Below are positions 24,929 through 34,287 of a DNA stretch of 64,000 nt, one piece after another. The stretch is from Paenibacillus uliginis N3/975. GTDB lineage: Bacteria; Bacillota; Bacilli; Paenibacillales; Paenibacillaceae. Location of the stretch: contig NZ_LT840184.1 in the NCBI RefSeq assembly GCF_900177425.1, positions 140,308 to 204,307 of the forward strand, written 5' to 3'. A program made the position numbers and the translations under genes. The notes beneath the pieces are model-generated. The model saw only the letters and a program-made list of their open reading frames with translations, was not told the DNA's origin and ran no database searches. Within the stretch, counting starts at the first letter, position 1; each line of letters opens with the position of its first letter.

Positions 24929-26119
24929 ATGAAAAATGATTTCGTAATCGTACTGGCACCGGACTCCTTTAAAGAGAGCATGACAGCCAAAGAAGTGTGC
25001 GAAGCGATGGAACGGGGAATCCAGAAGGCTAATCCAGCGATCACTTGCATCCATGTACCGATGGCGGATGGTGGTGAGGGGACGATGCAGTCCCTTGTAG
25101 ATGCAACAGGGGGTACCATTCATACGATGAAGGTGAAAGGGCCTTTTGGCAACGAAGTGGAGGCTTTCTACGGAATATCGGGTGATGGTGAGACAGGTGT
25201 TCTGGAGATGGCTAGTGCAAGCGGTATCCATCTCGTATCCCCGGAGAGCAGAAATCCGCTGGTTGCAACAACTTACGGTACAGGTGAGCTGATCAAGGCG
25301 TGTCTGGACCACGGTGTCCGCAACCTCTTGATCGGGATCGGCGGCAGTGCAACGAACGATGGCGGAGCGGGCGTGGTTCAGGCACTGGGCGGCAAACTGT
25401 TGGATAGTGAAGGAATAGAACTTCCTTTTGGTGGCGGCCAGCTGGGCAGGCTTGCAAGCATCGATCTAACTCACTTTGATCCGCGGCTTCAGGACATCAT
25501 GGTGGAAGTGGCCTGTGATGTAACCAATCCGCTGTGCGGACCCAAGGGAGCGTCCCATGTGTTTGGCCCGCAAAAGGGTGCAACACCGGAGATGATTGAA
25601 CAGCTTGATGATAACCTCCGCAATTACGCGAATGTTATTAAGCGTCAGATGAACAGGGACATTGTTGATGTACCGGGCGCCGGTGCAGCTGGCGGACTTG
25701 GGGGAGGATTGATGGTATTCCTAAACGGTGTATTGAAAAAAGGAATCGACATGGTCATTGACTATACCGGACTTGAAGAAAAGGTGCAGCAGGCGGATAT
25801 GGTGTGGACTGGAGAGGGCGGCATGGACTTCCAGACTCAGTACGGAAAAACCCCACTTGGTGTGGCGATCGTGGCGAAGAAATACAATAAACCCGTCGTA
25901 GCTCTAGCCGGACGGATTGGTGATCAGATCGAAGTGCTGTACGATAAAGGCATTGATTGTATTTTCGGAATTATGCCGGGTGCAGCCACAATAGAGGAAG
26001 CTTTGGCTAATGGACAGGAAAATGTGGAGAGAACGTCCGAGAACGTGACACGACTGATGCTGTCGCTAAACGGATTGAAACAGCCGGTGATCACTGAAGC
26101 CGGAGAGAGAACGAAATAG
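24929..26119 (+). CDS. glxK: Glycerate kinase
   Basis: Phosphorylates glycerate to phosphoglycerate in the cytoplasm, feeding lower glycolysis. The 396-residue protein shows APDSFKESMTAKEVCEAM at the N-terminus, MADGGEGTMQSLV, GIGGSATNDGGAGVVQALG, the GAGAAGGLGGG loop and WTGEGGMDFQTQYGKTPLGVA, all hallmarks of the GarK/GlxK family. It lies 37 bases after the permease in the same operon. The isomer (2- or 3-phosphoglycerate) cannot be told from sequence here. Confidence 0.95.
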   Translation: MKNDFVIVLAPDSFKESMTAKEVCEAMERGIQKANPAITCIHVPMADGGEGTMQSLVDATGGTIHTMKVKGPFGNEVEAFYGISGDGETGVLEMASASGIHLVSPESRNPLVATTYGTGELIKACLDHGVRNLLIGIGGSATNDGGAGVVQALGGKLLDSEGIELPFGGGQLGRLASIDLTHFDPRLQDIMVEVACDVTNPLCGPKGASHVFGPQKGATPEMIEQLDDNLRNYANVIKRQMNRDIVDVPGAGAAGGLGGGLMVFLNGVLKKGIDMVIDYTGLEEKVQQADMVWTGEGGMDFQTQYGKTPLGVAIVAKKYNKPVVALAGRIGDQIEVLYDKGIDCIFGIMPGAATIEEALANGQENVERTSENVTRLMLSLNGLKQPVITEAGERTK

Positions 26120-26162
26120 AGCGCTTTAGAGTAAATAGATATGCAGTAAGATGATGTACTTC

Positions 26163-26193
26163 AAGAAGCTGGCCGCACATCGGTCGGCTTCTT
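26163..26193 (+). terminator. Hairpin after glycerate kinase
   Basis: AAGAAGCTGGCCG pairs with CGGTCGGCTTCTT (two G-U pairs) around five bases. The U-tract is poor, so it may attenuate rather than stop read-through to the regulator gene. Confidence 0.5.
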
Positions 26194-26330
26194 GCCGTAT
26201 TCAGCAGGCTGTCGAAAAGCGGTCTGTCTACTGTGAAGATACATCGATCGACGTTTTTCTTATGCGTAAAACGTGTAAACTACGGAGTAGATGTGTAGGC
26301 GGAGAACCTGACACTGATAGGAGGCGCAGC

Positions 26331-27365
26331 ATGAAGTTATCCAGACCGCTTGCAGAGAGAATTGCCAATGAGATGATGAACGTCATTCCTTATAATATCA
26401 ATGTGATGGACGAGAATGGCACCATTATAGGGAGCGGAGACCCGAAGCGTATTGGGACGTTTCATAATGGAGCTTTAAAAGCCATTCATTCAGGCCGGGT
26501 TAATGAGGTGTACGAGGTAGGCGGAGGCATGATGCCCGGCGTCAATGAACCGATTATGATGGACGGTGTCATCATTGGTGTTGTTGGCATTACTGGACAT
26601 CCGGATGAGGTCCGGCCTTTTAGTAAGCTGCTTAAAGTAACGGTGGTTTTGCTTATTGAACAGGAAGTACAGAATAAGAGAAAGCAGGATGAGAGGCAAC
26701 GTCGGGAAAAGTTCTATCATGAACTGTCCTACCGAAAGACTGCTTATGATCAGGATTTTCTGGAAAGGGCCAAGGATTATGGTTTGGATCTTACCCGGAA
26801 GAGTCAGGCGATTCTTGTTCATGGCGCATTGAGCGGCCGGGAGTTCCGTCATTTAGTTCAGGAGTATTCCCATTACTGGAATCTGGAGAATGACAAGACG
26901 GTGTTTTTTATGACGGATCATTTCCGGTCAAAGGAATTGCTGGAGAGGCTTCTGGATATTAATGGGATTGTGCGTATTGGTGTAGGCCAAGTTGAGGAAC
27001 TGGCGGCGCATTCGCTGGAACAGGCTTCATTGGCGATGGAAACAAGCGCGAAGATCAATCCGTCCCGCTCAATAAACCGCTACGATGATCTCAAGTTCAT
27101 CATTCAGCTGTCTCATGAAGACCGAAAAGAGCTTGGTGCTGTATATAACGTGCTCCACCAGAACGGGGACAAGCTGGGACTGATAGAGACACTGCAGGTA
27201 TATATTGCAGAGAACGGAGACCATAACCAAACGGTCAAGCGGCTGAATATTCACCGCAACACGCTGAATTATCGGTTAAACCGGATCAGGCAACTGACCG
27301 GAAAGGACCCTCGTTCCCTGATTGAACTGTTCGAACTGCTGTGCGGGTTAATGTGGAGACCATAA
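26331..27365 (+). CDS. CdaR-family sugar-diacid/glycerate regulator
   Basis: A 344-residue activator with an N-terminal diacid-recognition domain (LAERIANEMMNVIPYNINVMDENG; GRVNEVYEVGGGMMPGVNEPI; GVVGITGHPDEVRPF), a central GGDEF-like region and a C-terminal PucR-type helix-turn-helix (HNQTVKRLNIHRNTLNYRLNRIRQLTG). AGGAGG precedes ATG 26331; the longer frame to 26151 covers the intergenic hairpin and is unlikely. It lies directly after the glycerate permease and kinase and should activate them in response to glycerate or a related acid. The ATTGTGCATATGCACAAT palindrome is a candidate site. Confidence 0.88.
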   Translation: MKLSRPLAERIANEMMNVIPYNINVMDENGTIIGSGDPKRIGTFHNGALKAIHSGRVNEVYEVGGGMMPGVNEPIMMDGVIIGVVGITGHPDEVRPFSKLLKVTVVLLIEQEVQNKRKQDERQRREKFYHELSYRKTAYDQDFLERAKDYGLDLTRKSQAILVHGALSGREFRHLVQEYSHYWNLENDKTVFFMTDHFRSKELLERLLDINGIVRIGVGQVEELAAHSLEQASLAMETSAKINPSRSINRYDDLKFIIQLSHEDRKELGAVYNVLHQNGDKLGLIETLQVYIAENGDHNQTVKRLNIHRNTLNYRLNRIRQLTGKDPRSLIELFELLCGLMWRP

Positions 27366-27370
27366 TCTCC

Positions 27371-28237
27371 TCATTTGATACCGAGTCGCATCCGGTAGCT
27401 GAACATAACCTCCCGGGTCTCTCCGTGAAAATATTCCTCTACCTGCTTTCTAAAGGCATCTATCGCCGGATTGAGCTCCTGTATTCCAAGGCGCAACAGA
27501 GTTTGAACTCCTCCCTGGCTAATGGCAAGGCCAACATATCTTTCTGCGGTGCATGGTTCCATATGATGAAAGACGATTTCTTTGGCAAAACGAAACAGTC
27601 CACTCTCCCGGATATGTTTCAAATGTTCGTTTTTGTTCCATTTATGAGCCTTCCTGCCCTCCTCTATATGCCGATCGATGATGATTTCGCTGAACTCAAT
27701 CAGCTCATGATAGGATTGCTCAATCGGCCAGTGCAGGCTTGGAGGCCAGTCACAGTCATAGACAGCAAAAATACCCTCTGGACGTAATATTCTTGCCGCT
27801 TCTTTAAGTGTGCTTGCCGGCTCCATCCAATGAAAGGATTGCGAACAAGTAATGATATCCACAGAGCTTGCCTCGAGTCCAATTTGGTTGAAGTAGCCGG
27901 CAGCGAACGAGATATGTTCCGTGTTATCCTGCTCTTGAAGTTTCTCCTCCGCTTTACCCCGCATGTCGTCGTTCGGTTCAATGCCGATGATCCGTTCCGC
28001 TTCGTCCTTCCATACAAAAGAAGATAATCCTGTACCACAGCCGAGATCGACGACAAGCGAAGGCTTTTGCTGCAGATAGCCTGTCAAAATATTAATGACC
28101 TGTTCAGGTGCCTCTGGACGGTACTGGTCGTAGGTGTTCTCGTATCCCGAGAATCGCTCCACATTGCTCTGCCGGTTGCCTTCGGGAATGTGCCGAGGGT
28201 CCGCACCGGAGCCCAGCGGTTTTGAATGGTTATCCAT
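27371..28237 (-). CDS. Class I SAM-dependent methyltransferase
   Basis: A 288-residue cytoplasmic methyltransferase. The SAM-binding motif I is VVDLGCGTGLSSFVW, the acidic loop IGIEPNDDM follows, then ITCSQSFHWMEP (motif IV region) and AARILRPEGIFAVYD. This arrangement is the Methyltransf_11 type found in UbiE-like and small-molecule enzymes; the substrate is unknown. GAGGAG lies about 11 bases before the ATG. It ends five bases from the end of the convergent regulator gene, leaving no room for a separate terminator. Confidence 0.85.
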   Translation of the reverse strand: MDNHSKPLGSGADPRHIPEGNRQSNVERFSGYENTYDQYRPEAPEQVINILTGYLQQKPSLVVDLGCGTGLSSFVWKDEAERIIGIEPNDDMRGKAEEKLQEQDNTEHISFAAGYFNQIGLEASSVDIITCSQSFHWMEPASTLKEAARILRPEGIFAVYDCDWPPSLHWPIEQSYHELIEFSEIIIDRHIEEGRKAHKWNKNEHLKHIRESGLFRFAKEIVFHHMEPCTAERYVGLAISQGGVQTLLRLGIQELNPAIDAFRKQVEEYFHGETREVMFSYRMRLGIK

Positions 28238-28459
28238 TGTCTTTTCATCTCCTCACACGGTTTGAACGACTTCGAGCTTAGCTTACGCCCCGGTTAAAGG
28301 GACGCTTCTCCCTCCATATTATTAATTATAGCAGAGCTTCTGAATTCCGAATGTATTGTTCTATCACTCACCCCCATTTTTGCAGGTAGCAAGCAGCGAG
28401 GCCGTGAAAAAGGTACAATAAAAGGATACTAAACGGATAGTGCAGAGAGAGGGAACAAT

Positions 28460-29191
28460 ATGAAACTGGACAAAAGTAAAAAAGCCGTCTTTTTTGATGT
28501 GGACGATACATTATATGATCATCTGACCCCGTTCCGCAGGGCCCTCGAGACAATTGCCCGGCCGAAGGAGGGCTTTCCGTATGAGGCAGCCTATCACCGA
28601 CTGCGTTATTACAGCGACATGCTGTCGCTGGAGCTCGGAGGCGCTGGTTCGGACGACTACGAGAGCGCCGTGGAGGATATGAGACGCCGTCGTTTTCAGC
28701 TGGCTTTACAGGAATTCGATATCGAGCTTAGTCCGGAGCAGGCGGAGCGCATGCAAGCGGCCTATATCGGATGCCAGTATGAGATTGATATGTTTGAAGG
28801 CGCGCGGGAGCTGCTGCAGCGTCTGGCCGATGATGGTCATGTCGTTGGACTGATCACGAACGGGCCGCTGGAACATCAAATGAACAAAATTGCGGCGATG
28901 AATCTCGGGAGTATCATCCCGGCAGATCGGTTATTCGTGTCCGGAGATGTCGGCTGGGACAAGCCGGATCAACGTATTTTTGTTCATGTGAACGAGCGCA
29001 CCGGAACAAGCCCGGAGCATAGCTATTATATTGGGGATTCATGGCGTAATGACGTCATCGGTGCACTGGCAGCAAGCTGGAACGTGATCTGGTTTAACCA
29101 CCGGGGGACAACGCCTGAGTCAGAGCACACTCCGCATCACACCGCAGGAAGCTATACAGAACTGGCACAAATCTTGGAGACAGCTCTGTAG
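28460..29191 (+). CDS. HAD-family hydrolase (YjjG/nucleotidase-like)
   Basis: A 243-residue phosphatase of the haloacid dehalogenase superfamily. Motif I is FFDVDDTLYD (nucleophile Asp), motif II the Thr in GLITNG, motif III the Lys in WDKPDQRIF, motif IV GDSWRNDVIGA. A helical cap lies between motifs I and II (C1 type). This pattern is seen in YjjG pyrimidine nucleotidase and YsaA-like proteins. AGAGAGGGAAC precedes the ATG. It is a single gene upstream of a methyltransferase-like gene on the same strand; the substrate cannot be predicted. Confidence 0.88.
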   Translation: MKLDKSKKAVFFDVDDTLYDHLTPFRRALETIARPKEGFPYEAAYHRLRYYSDMLSLELGGAGSDDYESAVEDMRRRRFQLALQEFDIELSPEQAERMQAAYIGCQYEIDMFEGARELLQRLADDGHVVGLITNGPLEHQMNKIAAMNLGSIIPADRLFVSGDVGWDKPDQRIFVHVNERTGTSPEHSYYIGDSWRNDVIGALAASWNVIWFNHRGTTPESEHTPHHTAGSYTELAQILETAL

Positions 29192-29290
29192 TAGTGAAGG
29201 CTCATGAGTGTGATTTGCCACTGCTGGCGGCATTCCCATGTTCCACTTATGCCTTCTCGGGCATAAGCTGTACAGAAGGGGGCGGGCGTC

Positions 29291-30247
29291 TTGAGAATCG
29301 ACCTTGGGTGCGGCAGTGACAAGCATGCCAATTGTACCGGAATCGATATCCAACCAGGGAAGAATGTCGATATTGTTCATGATTTTGAACAGTCTATTCC
29401 ACTGTTGGATGATGCGGTTTCCTTTGTCATGGCGAGCCGCAGTCTGGAATATTCCCGTGATTTGCTCACCGTGATGAGGGAAATATACCGGGTCTGCGAG
29501 CATAAAGCGCTGGTCTGCATCTTGGCTCCTTATTCTCGGTCCGCCCTTCACATCGCGAATCCGGCAATCCAGACCTATTTCAATGAATATACACCGTTCT
29601 ACTTGACCTCTAAAGGGTATCACAGAGACCTAGAGATGACCTTTGGATTTACGCCGAATTATATCCCGGAGGAGGCGCCAGGACTTGGGTTTCGCCTTCT
29701 TCGAATGGAAATGTTCTATTTCCCGGATGTGAGAGCGACGTACAAAATACCGGACCGTGAGGAAATAAGGCAGTCACTCATCGACGTGGCGGATGAAGTT
29801 ATGTATCACTTTATGGTTGTCAAAAAACCGGTGACGAACCTGGAGTGTTGTGTGCTTGCAGCCAGTAAACTGGAGGAGCCGAATCGGATAGCGGAGTGGA
29901 GGCGAAGGGAGCTTTCTACGTCGGCGACTTCGCAAATTCCGCGGGAGACTTTCGACAATCCACTGTATATCGAACTTGCAGAACCTGAAGACACGGGTTC
30001 GACCATTAAACCGGCTGGCAAACCGCCTTCATCGGCCGCTAAAAGAAAAGGGGCATTAAAGATGAAGAAGGGCAAAAAACGAAGCAGGCTGATCCGCGTC
30101 AAAAGCGTGGCTCGTGAGGGAGGTGACCCTTCGCTTCAGCGTAATACATCAGCATCTCACGTTTTGTTCGATATCCGCGATCTGTATATAGGAGCTGCCT
30201 GGCGCGCTATACGGCAGTCCGGGGAATCAGACGGATCCATAGGTTAA
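29291..30247 (+). CDS. Methyltransferase-domain protein with basic C-terminal tail
   Basis: A 318-residue protein beginning (TTG start, GGGGGCGGGC upstream) with the SAM motif RIDLGCGSDKHANCTGIDIQPG and continuing ASRSLEYSRDLLTVMREIYRVCEH, the usual order of class I methyltransferases of the glycan-associated type. The fold ends near residue 190. The rest is low in hydrophobics and has a strongly basic stretch (KRKGALKMKKGKKRSR, about residues 250-272), which may bind nucleic acid or membrane. Motif I lacks the strand before it, so the protein starts directly in the motif, as in several annotated relatives. The substrate is unknown. Confidence 0.75.
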   Translation: MRIDLGCGSDKHANCTGIDIQPGKNVDIVHDFEQSIPLLDDAVSFVMASRSLEYSRDLLTVMREIYRVCEHKALVCILAPYSRSALHIANPAIQTYFNEYTPFYLTSKGYHRDLEMTFGFTPNYIPEEAPGLGFRLLRMEMFYFPDVRATYKIPDREEIRQSLIDVADEVMYHFMVVKKPVTNLECCVLAASKLEEPNRIAEWRRRELSTSATSQIPRETFDNPLYIELAEPEDTGSTIKPAGKPPSSAAKRKGALKMKKGKKRSRLIRVKSVAREGGDPSLQRNTSASHVLFDIRDLYIGAAWRAIRQSGESDGSIG

Positions 30248-30254
30248 GATACGG

Positions 30255-30292
30255 AAATGCCTCGCCCTTTTGTTCAGGGGCAAGGCATTTTT
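30255..30292. terminator. Bidirectional terminator
   Basis: AAATGCCTCGCCC pairs with GGGGCAAGGCATTT (one G-U, one bulge), between the convergent methyltransferase and glutathione peroxidase genes. Confidence 0.75.
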
Positions 30293-30307
30293 GATTTGGA
30301 TTTGTGA

Positions 30308-30790
30308 TTAGCTGTTAAGTAGAGTTTTGATATGGCTCTCGATCTTCTCTGGTGTATCTGCTGGCGCGAAGCGCTTGATGACTTTTCCGTCCCGATCTAC
30401 GAGAAATTTGGTAAAATTCCACTTGATCCGTTTCGTACCGAAAGTGCCTGGAGCCTCGGAAGCCAAATGCTTGAACAGCGGGTGTGCACTGTTACCGTTG
30501 ACATCAATCTTGGCGAATAAAGGAAAGGTGACCCCATGATTGAGCTTGCACGCTTCAGCAATGTCGGAGTTGTTCGCGAGCTCTTGATTCATAAACTGGC
30601 TGCTCGGAAATCCGAGTACGGCCAGACCTTTATCGTGGAACGTTTCATGGAGCTTCTCCAGACCGCTGAACTGCGGAGCAAAACCGCATTTGGTTGCCGT
30701 ATTGACGATCAGCATGACTTGACCCTTATAGGGCTCCAGCGTTTGCTGCTTTCCGCTGATGTTGGTAACCTCGAAATCGTAAATGGACAT
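30308..30790 (-). CDS. Glutathione peroxidase family thiol peroxidase (BsaA-like)
   Basis: A 160-residue cytoplasmic peroxidase reducing H2O2 or organic peroxides, in Bacilli probably with thioredoxin rather than glutathione. The catalytic segment is NTATKCGFAPQFSGLE with the peroxidatic Cys, then LGFPSSQFMNQE with the conserved Gln, and KWNFTKFLVDRDG with the conserved Trp-Asn. ATG 30790 (MSIYDFEV) is used because AAGGAG lies upstream; the in-frame extension lacks homology. Single gene. Confidence 0.93.
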   Translation of the reverse strand: MSIYDFEVTNISGKQQTLEPYKGQVMLIVNTATKCGFAPQFSGLEKLHETFHDKGLAVLGFPSSQFMNQELANNSDIAEACKLNHGVTFPLFAKIDVNGNSAHPLFKHLASEAPGTFGTKRIKWNFTKFLVDRDGKVIKRFAPADTPEKIESHIKTLLNS

Positions 30791-30972
30791 GAGTGGCTGC
30801 TCCTTTTCTTCTGAATGATGTTGGTCCCAAACAACCGCCAAACATACAAGTTTATTTTTTTGCTAAAGAAAATATGTAATTTCTATGGACGAGATTCATA
30901 GAGTATGGTTTATTTGACTAATACAACTAAACCAAAATAAGGATATGAAGGGGTATTTAAGGAGGTTATGGT

Positions 30973-31881
30973 ATGCGTTTGAAGACACAGATGCTCCGAA
31001 CATTAGGAATCAGCCTTCTGGCATTTGTGGTGATCATGTTGATTGTGCTGTTCCCACGCAAGATCGATCTTACTCTAGATGGGAACCTGATTGTTGCTAC
31101 CTATGACGCGAGTATGGAGCAATTTGTTGCTAATATCAAACAATTTTTCGTGGATGTCTTTCAAAACCAAAGTCTAGGCTATTCCAGATTTAGCGGTGAA
31201 ACCGCAGGGGAGGCTGTCATTCGAGCGATGGGAAAAAGCCTTGCGGTTATTGGGGCAGCGCTCGTATTAGGCTTTATATTCGGCATATTAAAAGGCATTG
31301 CCGATTACAAGCTGTCAAAGACACGCTTTAACATTTTGGGACACTGGACAACCTGGATTTTTCAATCTATGCCGGATTTTTTTGTCCTTTTGATTATTCA
31401 ATGGTTTATTATTGATCATTTGCCTTTCATAAGGTTTTTTGCTCCAGATGGTTGGCAGTCATTTGCCCTTTCATCTGTTCTGGTATCGTTATACCCGATC
31501 GTCTACATAGCCAGCTTGACCTCGGCCTCGCTTGCAGCCCAGGAAGGGAAGCTGTACCTTCTATTTGCCAAGGCTAAGGGCCTCAGTAACCGGATTATTT
31601 TGTTCAAGCATATGCTTCGCAACAGTATGGGCACGCTGCTTACACAGCTCCCGACCCTGCTTGTGTACATATTATCTAATCTGCTCATGGTCGAAATTTT
31701 CCGGAATTATCCTGGTGCTGCATGGCGTCTCTATACCGCTATAGATTACAACACGTACGAAGGTACCGGCCAAGACTTTGAAGCAGGGATTATAATCGGG
31801 ATTACGTTCTGCATTATGCTGTTGATTTTACTGGTGCAGTGGATCAGTCATGTTGCCAAAAAATACTATGATCCGATTTAA
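30973..31881 (+). CDS. OppB/DppB-like ABC permease
   Basis: A 302-residue membrane protein with six helices and the binding-protein-dependent transport domain. The first helix (LGISLLAFVVIMLIVLFP) precedes a long external loop of about 60 residues. The EAA-type loop lies around QEGKLYLLFAKAKGLSNRIILFKHMLRNS, with the A-x-A-K-G-L-S spacing of OppB proteins. AAGGAGG precedes the ATG. It overlaps no other subunit except the partner permease 12 bases downstream; binding protein and ATPases are absent from the neighbourhood. Confidence 0.82.
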   Translation: MRLKTQMLRTLGISLLAFVVIMLIVLFPRKIDLTLDGNLIVATYDASMEQFVANIKQFFVDVFQNQSLGYSRFSGETAGEAVIRAMGKSLAVIGAALVLGFIFGILKGIADYKLSKTRFNILGHWTTWIFQSMPDFFVLLIIQWFIIDHLPFIRFFAPDGWQSFALSSVLVSLYPIVYIASLTSASLAAQEGKLYLLFAKAKGLSNRIILFKHMLRNSMGTLLTQLPTLLVYILSNLLMVEIFRNYPGAAWRLYTAIDYNTYEGTGQDFEAGIIIGITFCIMLLILLVQWISHVAKKYYDPI

Positions 31882-31893
31882 GAGGTGTGAACG

Positions 31894-32790
31894 ATGAAAA
31901 AAGAGAAGAACATTCCTTTATGGATTGGTGTATCTTTATTAGCTATTCTTGGGTTTACTATGTTTGTCGGACCGTATCTGCCGTTTATCGATAAGGAATT
32001 GCAGGGTGAACCTCACCGATGGGTGGGGAAAAAGTTGCACCTTCCGGCATATAGCCCTTCCCCTGACAATATCCTTGGCAGTGATAAAAAGGGCGTGGAC
32101 AATTTGAGCAAGCTCGTCGTAAGCGCCAAAGAGACGATTTTTATGATTTTGACCATTGCTGTGATACGGTATTTGATCGGTGTGCCGCTTGGGCTGCTGG
32201 CCCGTAGGAAAAAAGGGATATCTCATTTTATTGTTACGCTGCTGAATAAGGTGTGTTCATTCTTGCCATCTGTTTTTTTCGTAGTTTTGTTGTTAGCGCT
32301 TCCGGTGCTGTTATTCTCAACAAGTCGTCTGTACTGGGCCTTATTCATCATCGCGGTGGTTGAAGCAGGGCGGGTTGCTGTCACGGTTCAGGCGAAGGCG
32401 AACCGTATTTCGAAGGAGCTGTATGTGGAAGCCGGAACGGCTCTCGGTCTAAGTTCCAAACGGATGATCCGTAAATATTATATACCGGAAATGGTTCCCG
32501 AGCTGATCGTTAACTTCTGTACGGATCTCGGAAAAGTGACGATCCTGCTCGGCCAGCTTGCCGTATTAAACATATTTCTGGCCCAGAAATGGATGGAAGT
32601 CGATTACTATGTGTGGCAGTTCGTAAACACCCAGTTTAATTGGGCAACACTGATTTCTAACCATCGAACCGAAATTTATATGGGGAAATTCGCATTTGTG
32701 TTTTATCCGGCATTCGCGATGATGTTCGCAATCCTAACCTTTAATATGCTTGGGGAAGGGTTCCGTCGCAAGTTTCATCTTAAAGGCTAG
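31894..32790 (+). CDS. OppC/DppC-like ABC permease
   Basis: A 298-residue partner of the preceding permease, with an N-terminal helix (LWIGVSLLAILGFTMFVGPYL), the OppC-like periplasmic LGSDKKGVDNLSKLVVSAKETI segment (compare LGTDxxGRDxLSRLIxGARxSL in the family) and the EAA-type loop VEAGTALGLSSKRMIRKYYIPEM. Helices continue to the C-terminus. It is encoded 12 bases after the first permease with an AAGAGGTG ribosome site. It may work with ATPases encoded elsewhere, or the pair could be a specialised or decayed system. Confidence 0.82.
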   Translation: MKKEKNIPLWIGVSLLAILGFTMFVGPYLPFIDKELQGEPHRWVGKKLHLPAYSPSPDNILGSDKKGVDNLSKLVVSAKETIFMILTIAVIRYLIGVPLGLLARRKKGISHFIVTLLNKVCSFLPSVFFVVLLLALPVLLFSTSRLYWALFIIAVVEAGRVAVTVQAKANRISKELYVEAGTALGLSSKRMIRKYYIPEMVPELIVNFCTDLGKVTILLGQLAVLNIFLAQKWMEVDYYVWQFVNTQFNWATLISNHRTEIYMGKFAFVFYPAFAMMFAILTFNMLGEGFRRKFHLKG

Positions 32791-32814
32791 AGTGTAACGG
32801 TTCCGGCGTGAGTT

Positions 32815-34287
32815 TCACTTGCCTGAGCCAATATCGACTTCGGGAAGAGCCCAGACGGACACACTGCCGCCATTTACCGGGAAGACCGCAAAGCCATCCT
32901 CACCAATGGTAGTGCGGTCTTTCCTCGTGTTGGTGAGATCAACCCATACCTGACCCGCGCGTTCTTTGCCGACATTCATCCGTTTGCTGCCTTCATCGCC
33001 ATTGGATATAACAACCGCGCAGCCGGAACGGGGAATGTCGGGAACGCCCCAGCGAACCCAGCCGATCGTGTTGGGGTGGTCAAAATAATCATCCTGTTTG
33101 CCATATGCCTTATGGTATCGGGCATAAAGCAGCGGATCGATAGCGATTTGTTTTCCGGGTACAGGCGTTTCTCCGCCGATACCGTAGTAATCTCCGTAAA
33201 ATACGACTGGATAACCATCCTTGCGCAGTAATATCAGGGCATAAGCGCTCTGCTTGAACCAGTCCTGAATCCAGGATTCCAGAGATTCATGGGGCTGCGA
33301 ATCATGATTGTCAACAAAGGTCACCGCATTTAAGGGGTGGGAATGGACAAGCGTATCGTCAAAAATCTTACGAAGATCATATCCCTTTCCTTCCTTAGAA
33401 GCGGCATGGAGCTTGTAATGCAGGGACACATCGAATAAATCGATTTTGTAATCGACAGTATCCAGGAAACTTCGGCATTCATCTAGCTCCGGATTCCAGA
33501 ACTCACCGACGATATAGAAGGATTCGCCGTGTTCTTGTTTCATCGTGGCGGCGAATTCCTTAATAAAATCATGATTAATATGCTTGATCGCGTCGAGACG
33601 GAATCCGCTGCATTGCAGAGTGTTAACAAGCCACTTGCCCCATTCCATCATCTCGCGGCGAACATCAGGGTGACTGTAATCAATATTCGCAAACATGAGA
33701 TAGTCATAGTTGCCAAATTCATCATCTACATTCTCGCTCCACGTTTTATTCTCACCAACAATCCGGAAGATGCCGCTGCGTTTTTGGCTCGCATCATAAT
33801 CTGTCCCGTTAAAATGGCTGAAGTTCCATTTGAACGCCGAATAGGTATCACCCCGTCCAGGGAATGTGAATTGTGTCCATCCCTCAATCTCGAAGGGCTT
33901 GGAAATGTCCTTAGTCCGATCCTTTTCGTCCACCTGGATCACCTTGAACCGCTCGGTCGCATCGGCTCCCGCTTTATGATTCATGACAAGGTCAACGTAA
34001 ACAGCTATACCGTGTTCCTTGCATGTCGTTATGGCGTCAATCAGCTCCTGTTTCGTACCGTATTTCGTTGGAACTGAACCTTTTTGGTCAAATTCTCCGA
34101 GATCGTAAAGATCGTATACGCCATAACCGGTATCTTTAGCGGATTGGCCTTTTGTGACCGGAGGAATCCATACGGAGTCGATCCCTTTTTGTTTTAATTG
34201 CGGCGCAGCATCCTTGAGGCGGTTCCAATGCGACCCGTCGGCTTCAATATGCCACTCGAAAAACTGCATAATGGTATGATTTCTTTG
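32815..34287 (-). CDS. Cytoplasmic GH13 alpha-amylase
   Basis: A 490-residue glycoside hydrolase family 13 enzyme that cleaves alpha-1,4-glucans. The conserved regions are DLVMNHKAG (I), GFRLDAIKHI with the nucleophile Asp (II), VGEFWNPE with the acid/base Glu (III) and FVDNHDSQP (IV). The start MQRNHTIMQFFEWHIEADG has no signal peptide, so it acts inside the cell on imported maltodextrin or stored glucan. TTG 34287 is chosen because AGAGGAG lies 9 bases before it; the upstream ATG at 34296 directly abuts that site. This is the liquefying-type amylase subfamily. Confidence 0.93.
   Translation of the reverse strand, partial: QRNHTIMQFFEWHIEADGSHWNRLKDAAPQLKQKGIDSVWIPPVTKGQSAKDTGYGVYDLYDLGEFDQKGSVPTKYGTKQELIDAITTCKEHGIAVYVDLVMNHKAGADATERFKVIQVDEKDRTKDISKPFEIEGWTQFTFPGRGDTYSAFKWNFSHFNGTDYDASQKRSGIFRIVGENKTWSENVDDEFGNYDYLMFANIDYSHPDVRREMMEWGKWLVNTLQCSGFRLDAIKHINHDFIKEFAATMKQEHGESFYIVGEFWNPELDECRSFLDTVDYKIDLFDVSLHYKLHAASKEGKGYDLRKIFDDTLVHSHPLNAVTFVDNHDSQPHESLESWIQDWFKQSAYALILLRKDGYPVVFYGDYYGIGGETPVPGKQIAIDPLLYARYHKAYGKQDDYFDHPNTIGWVRWGVPDIPRSGCAVVISNGDEGSKRMNVGKERAGQVWVDLTNTRKDRTTIGEDGFAVFPVNGGSVSVWALPEVDIGSGK

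Noticed and set aside
26151..26330. 60-residue N-terminal extension of the CdaR-type regulator
   Set aside because: It covers an intergenic hairpin, has no homology to the family and the AGGAGG site fits 26331.
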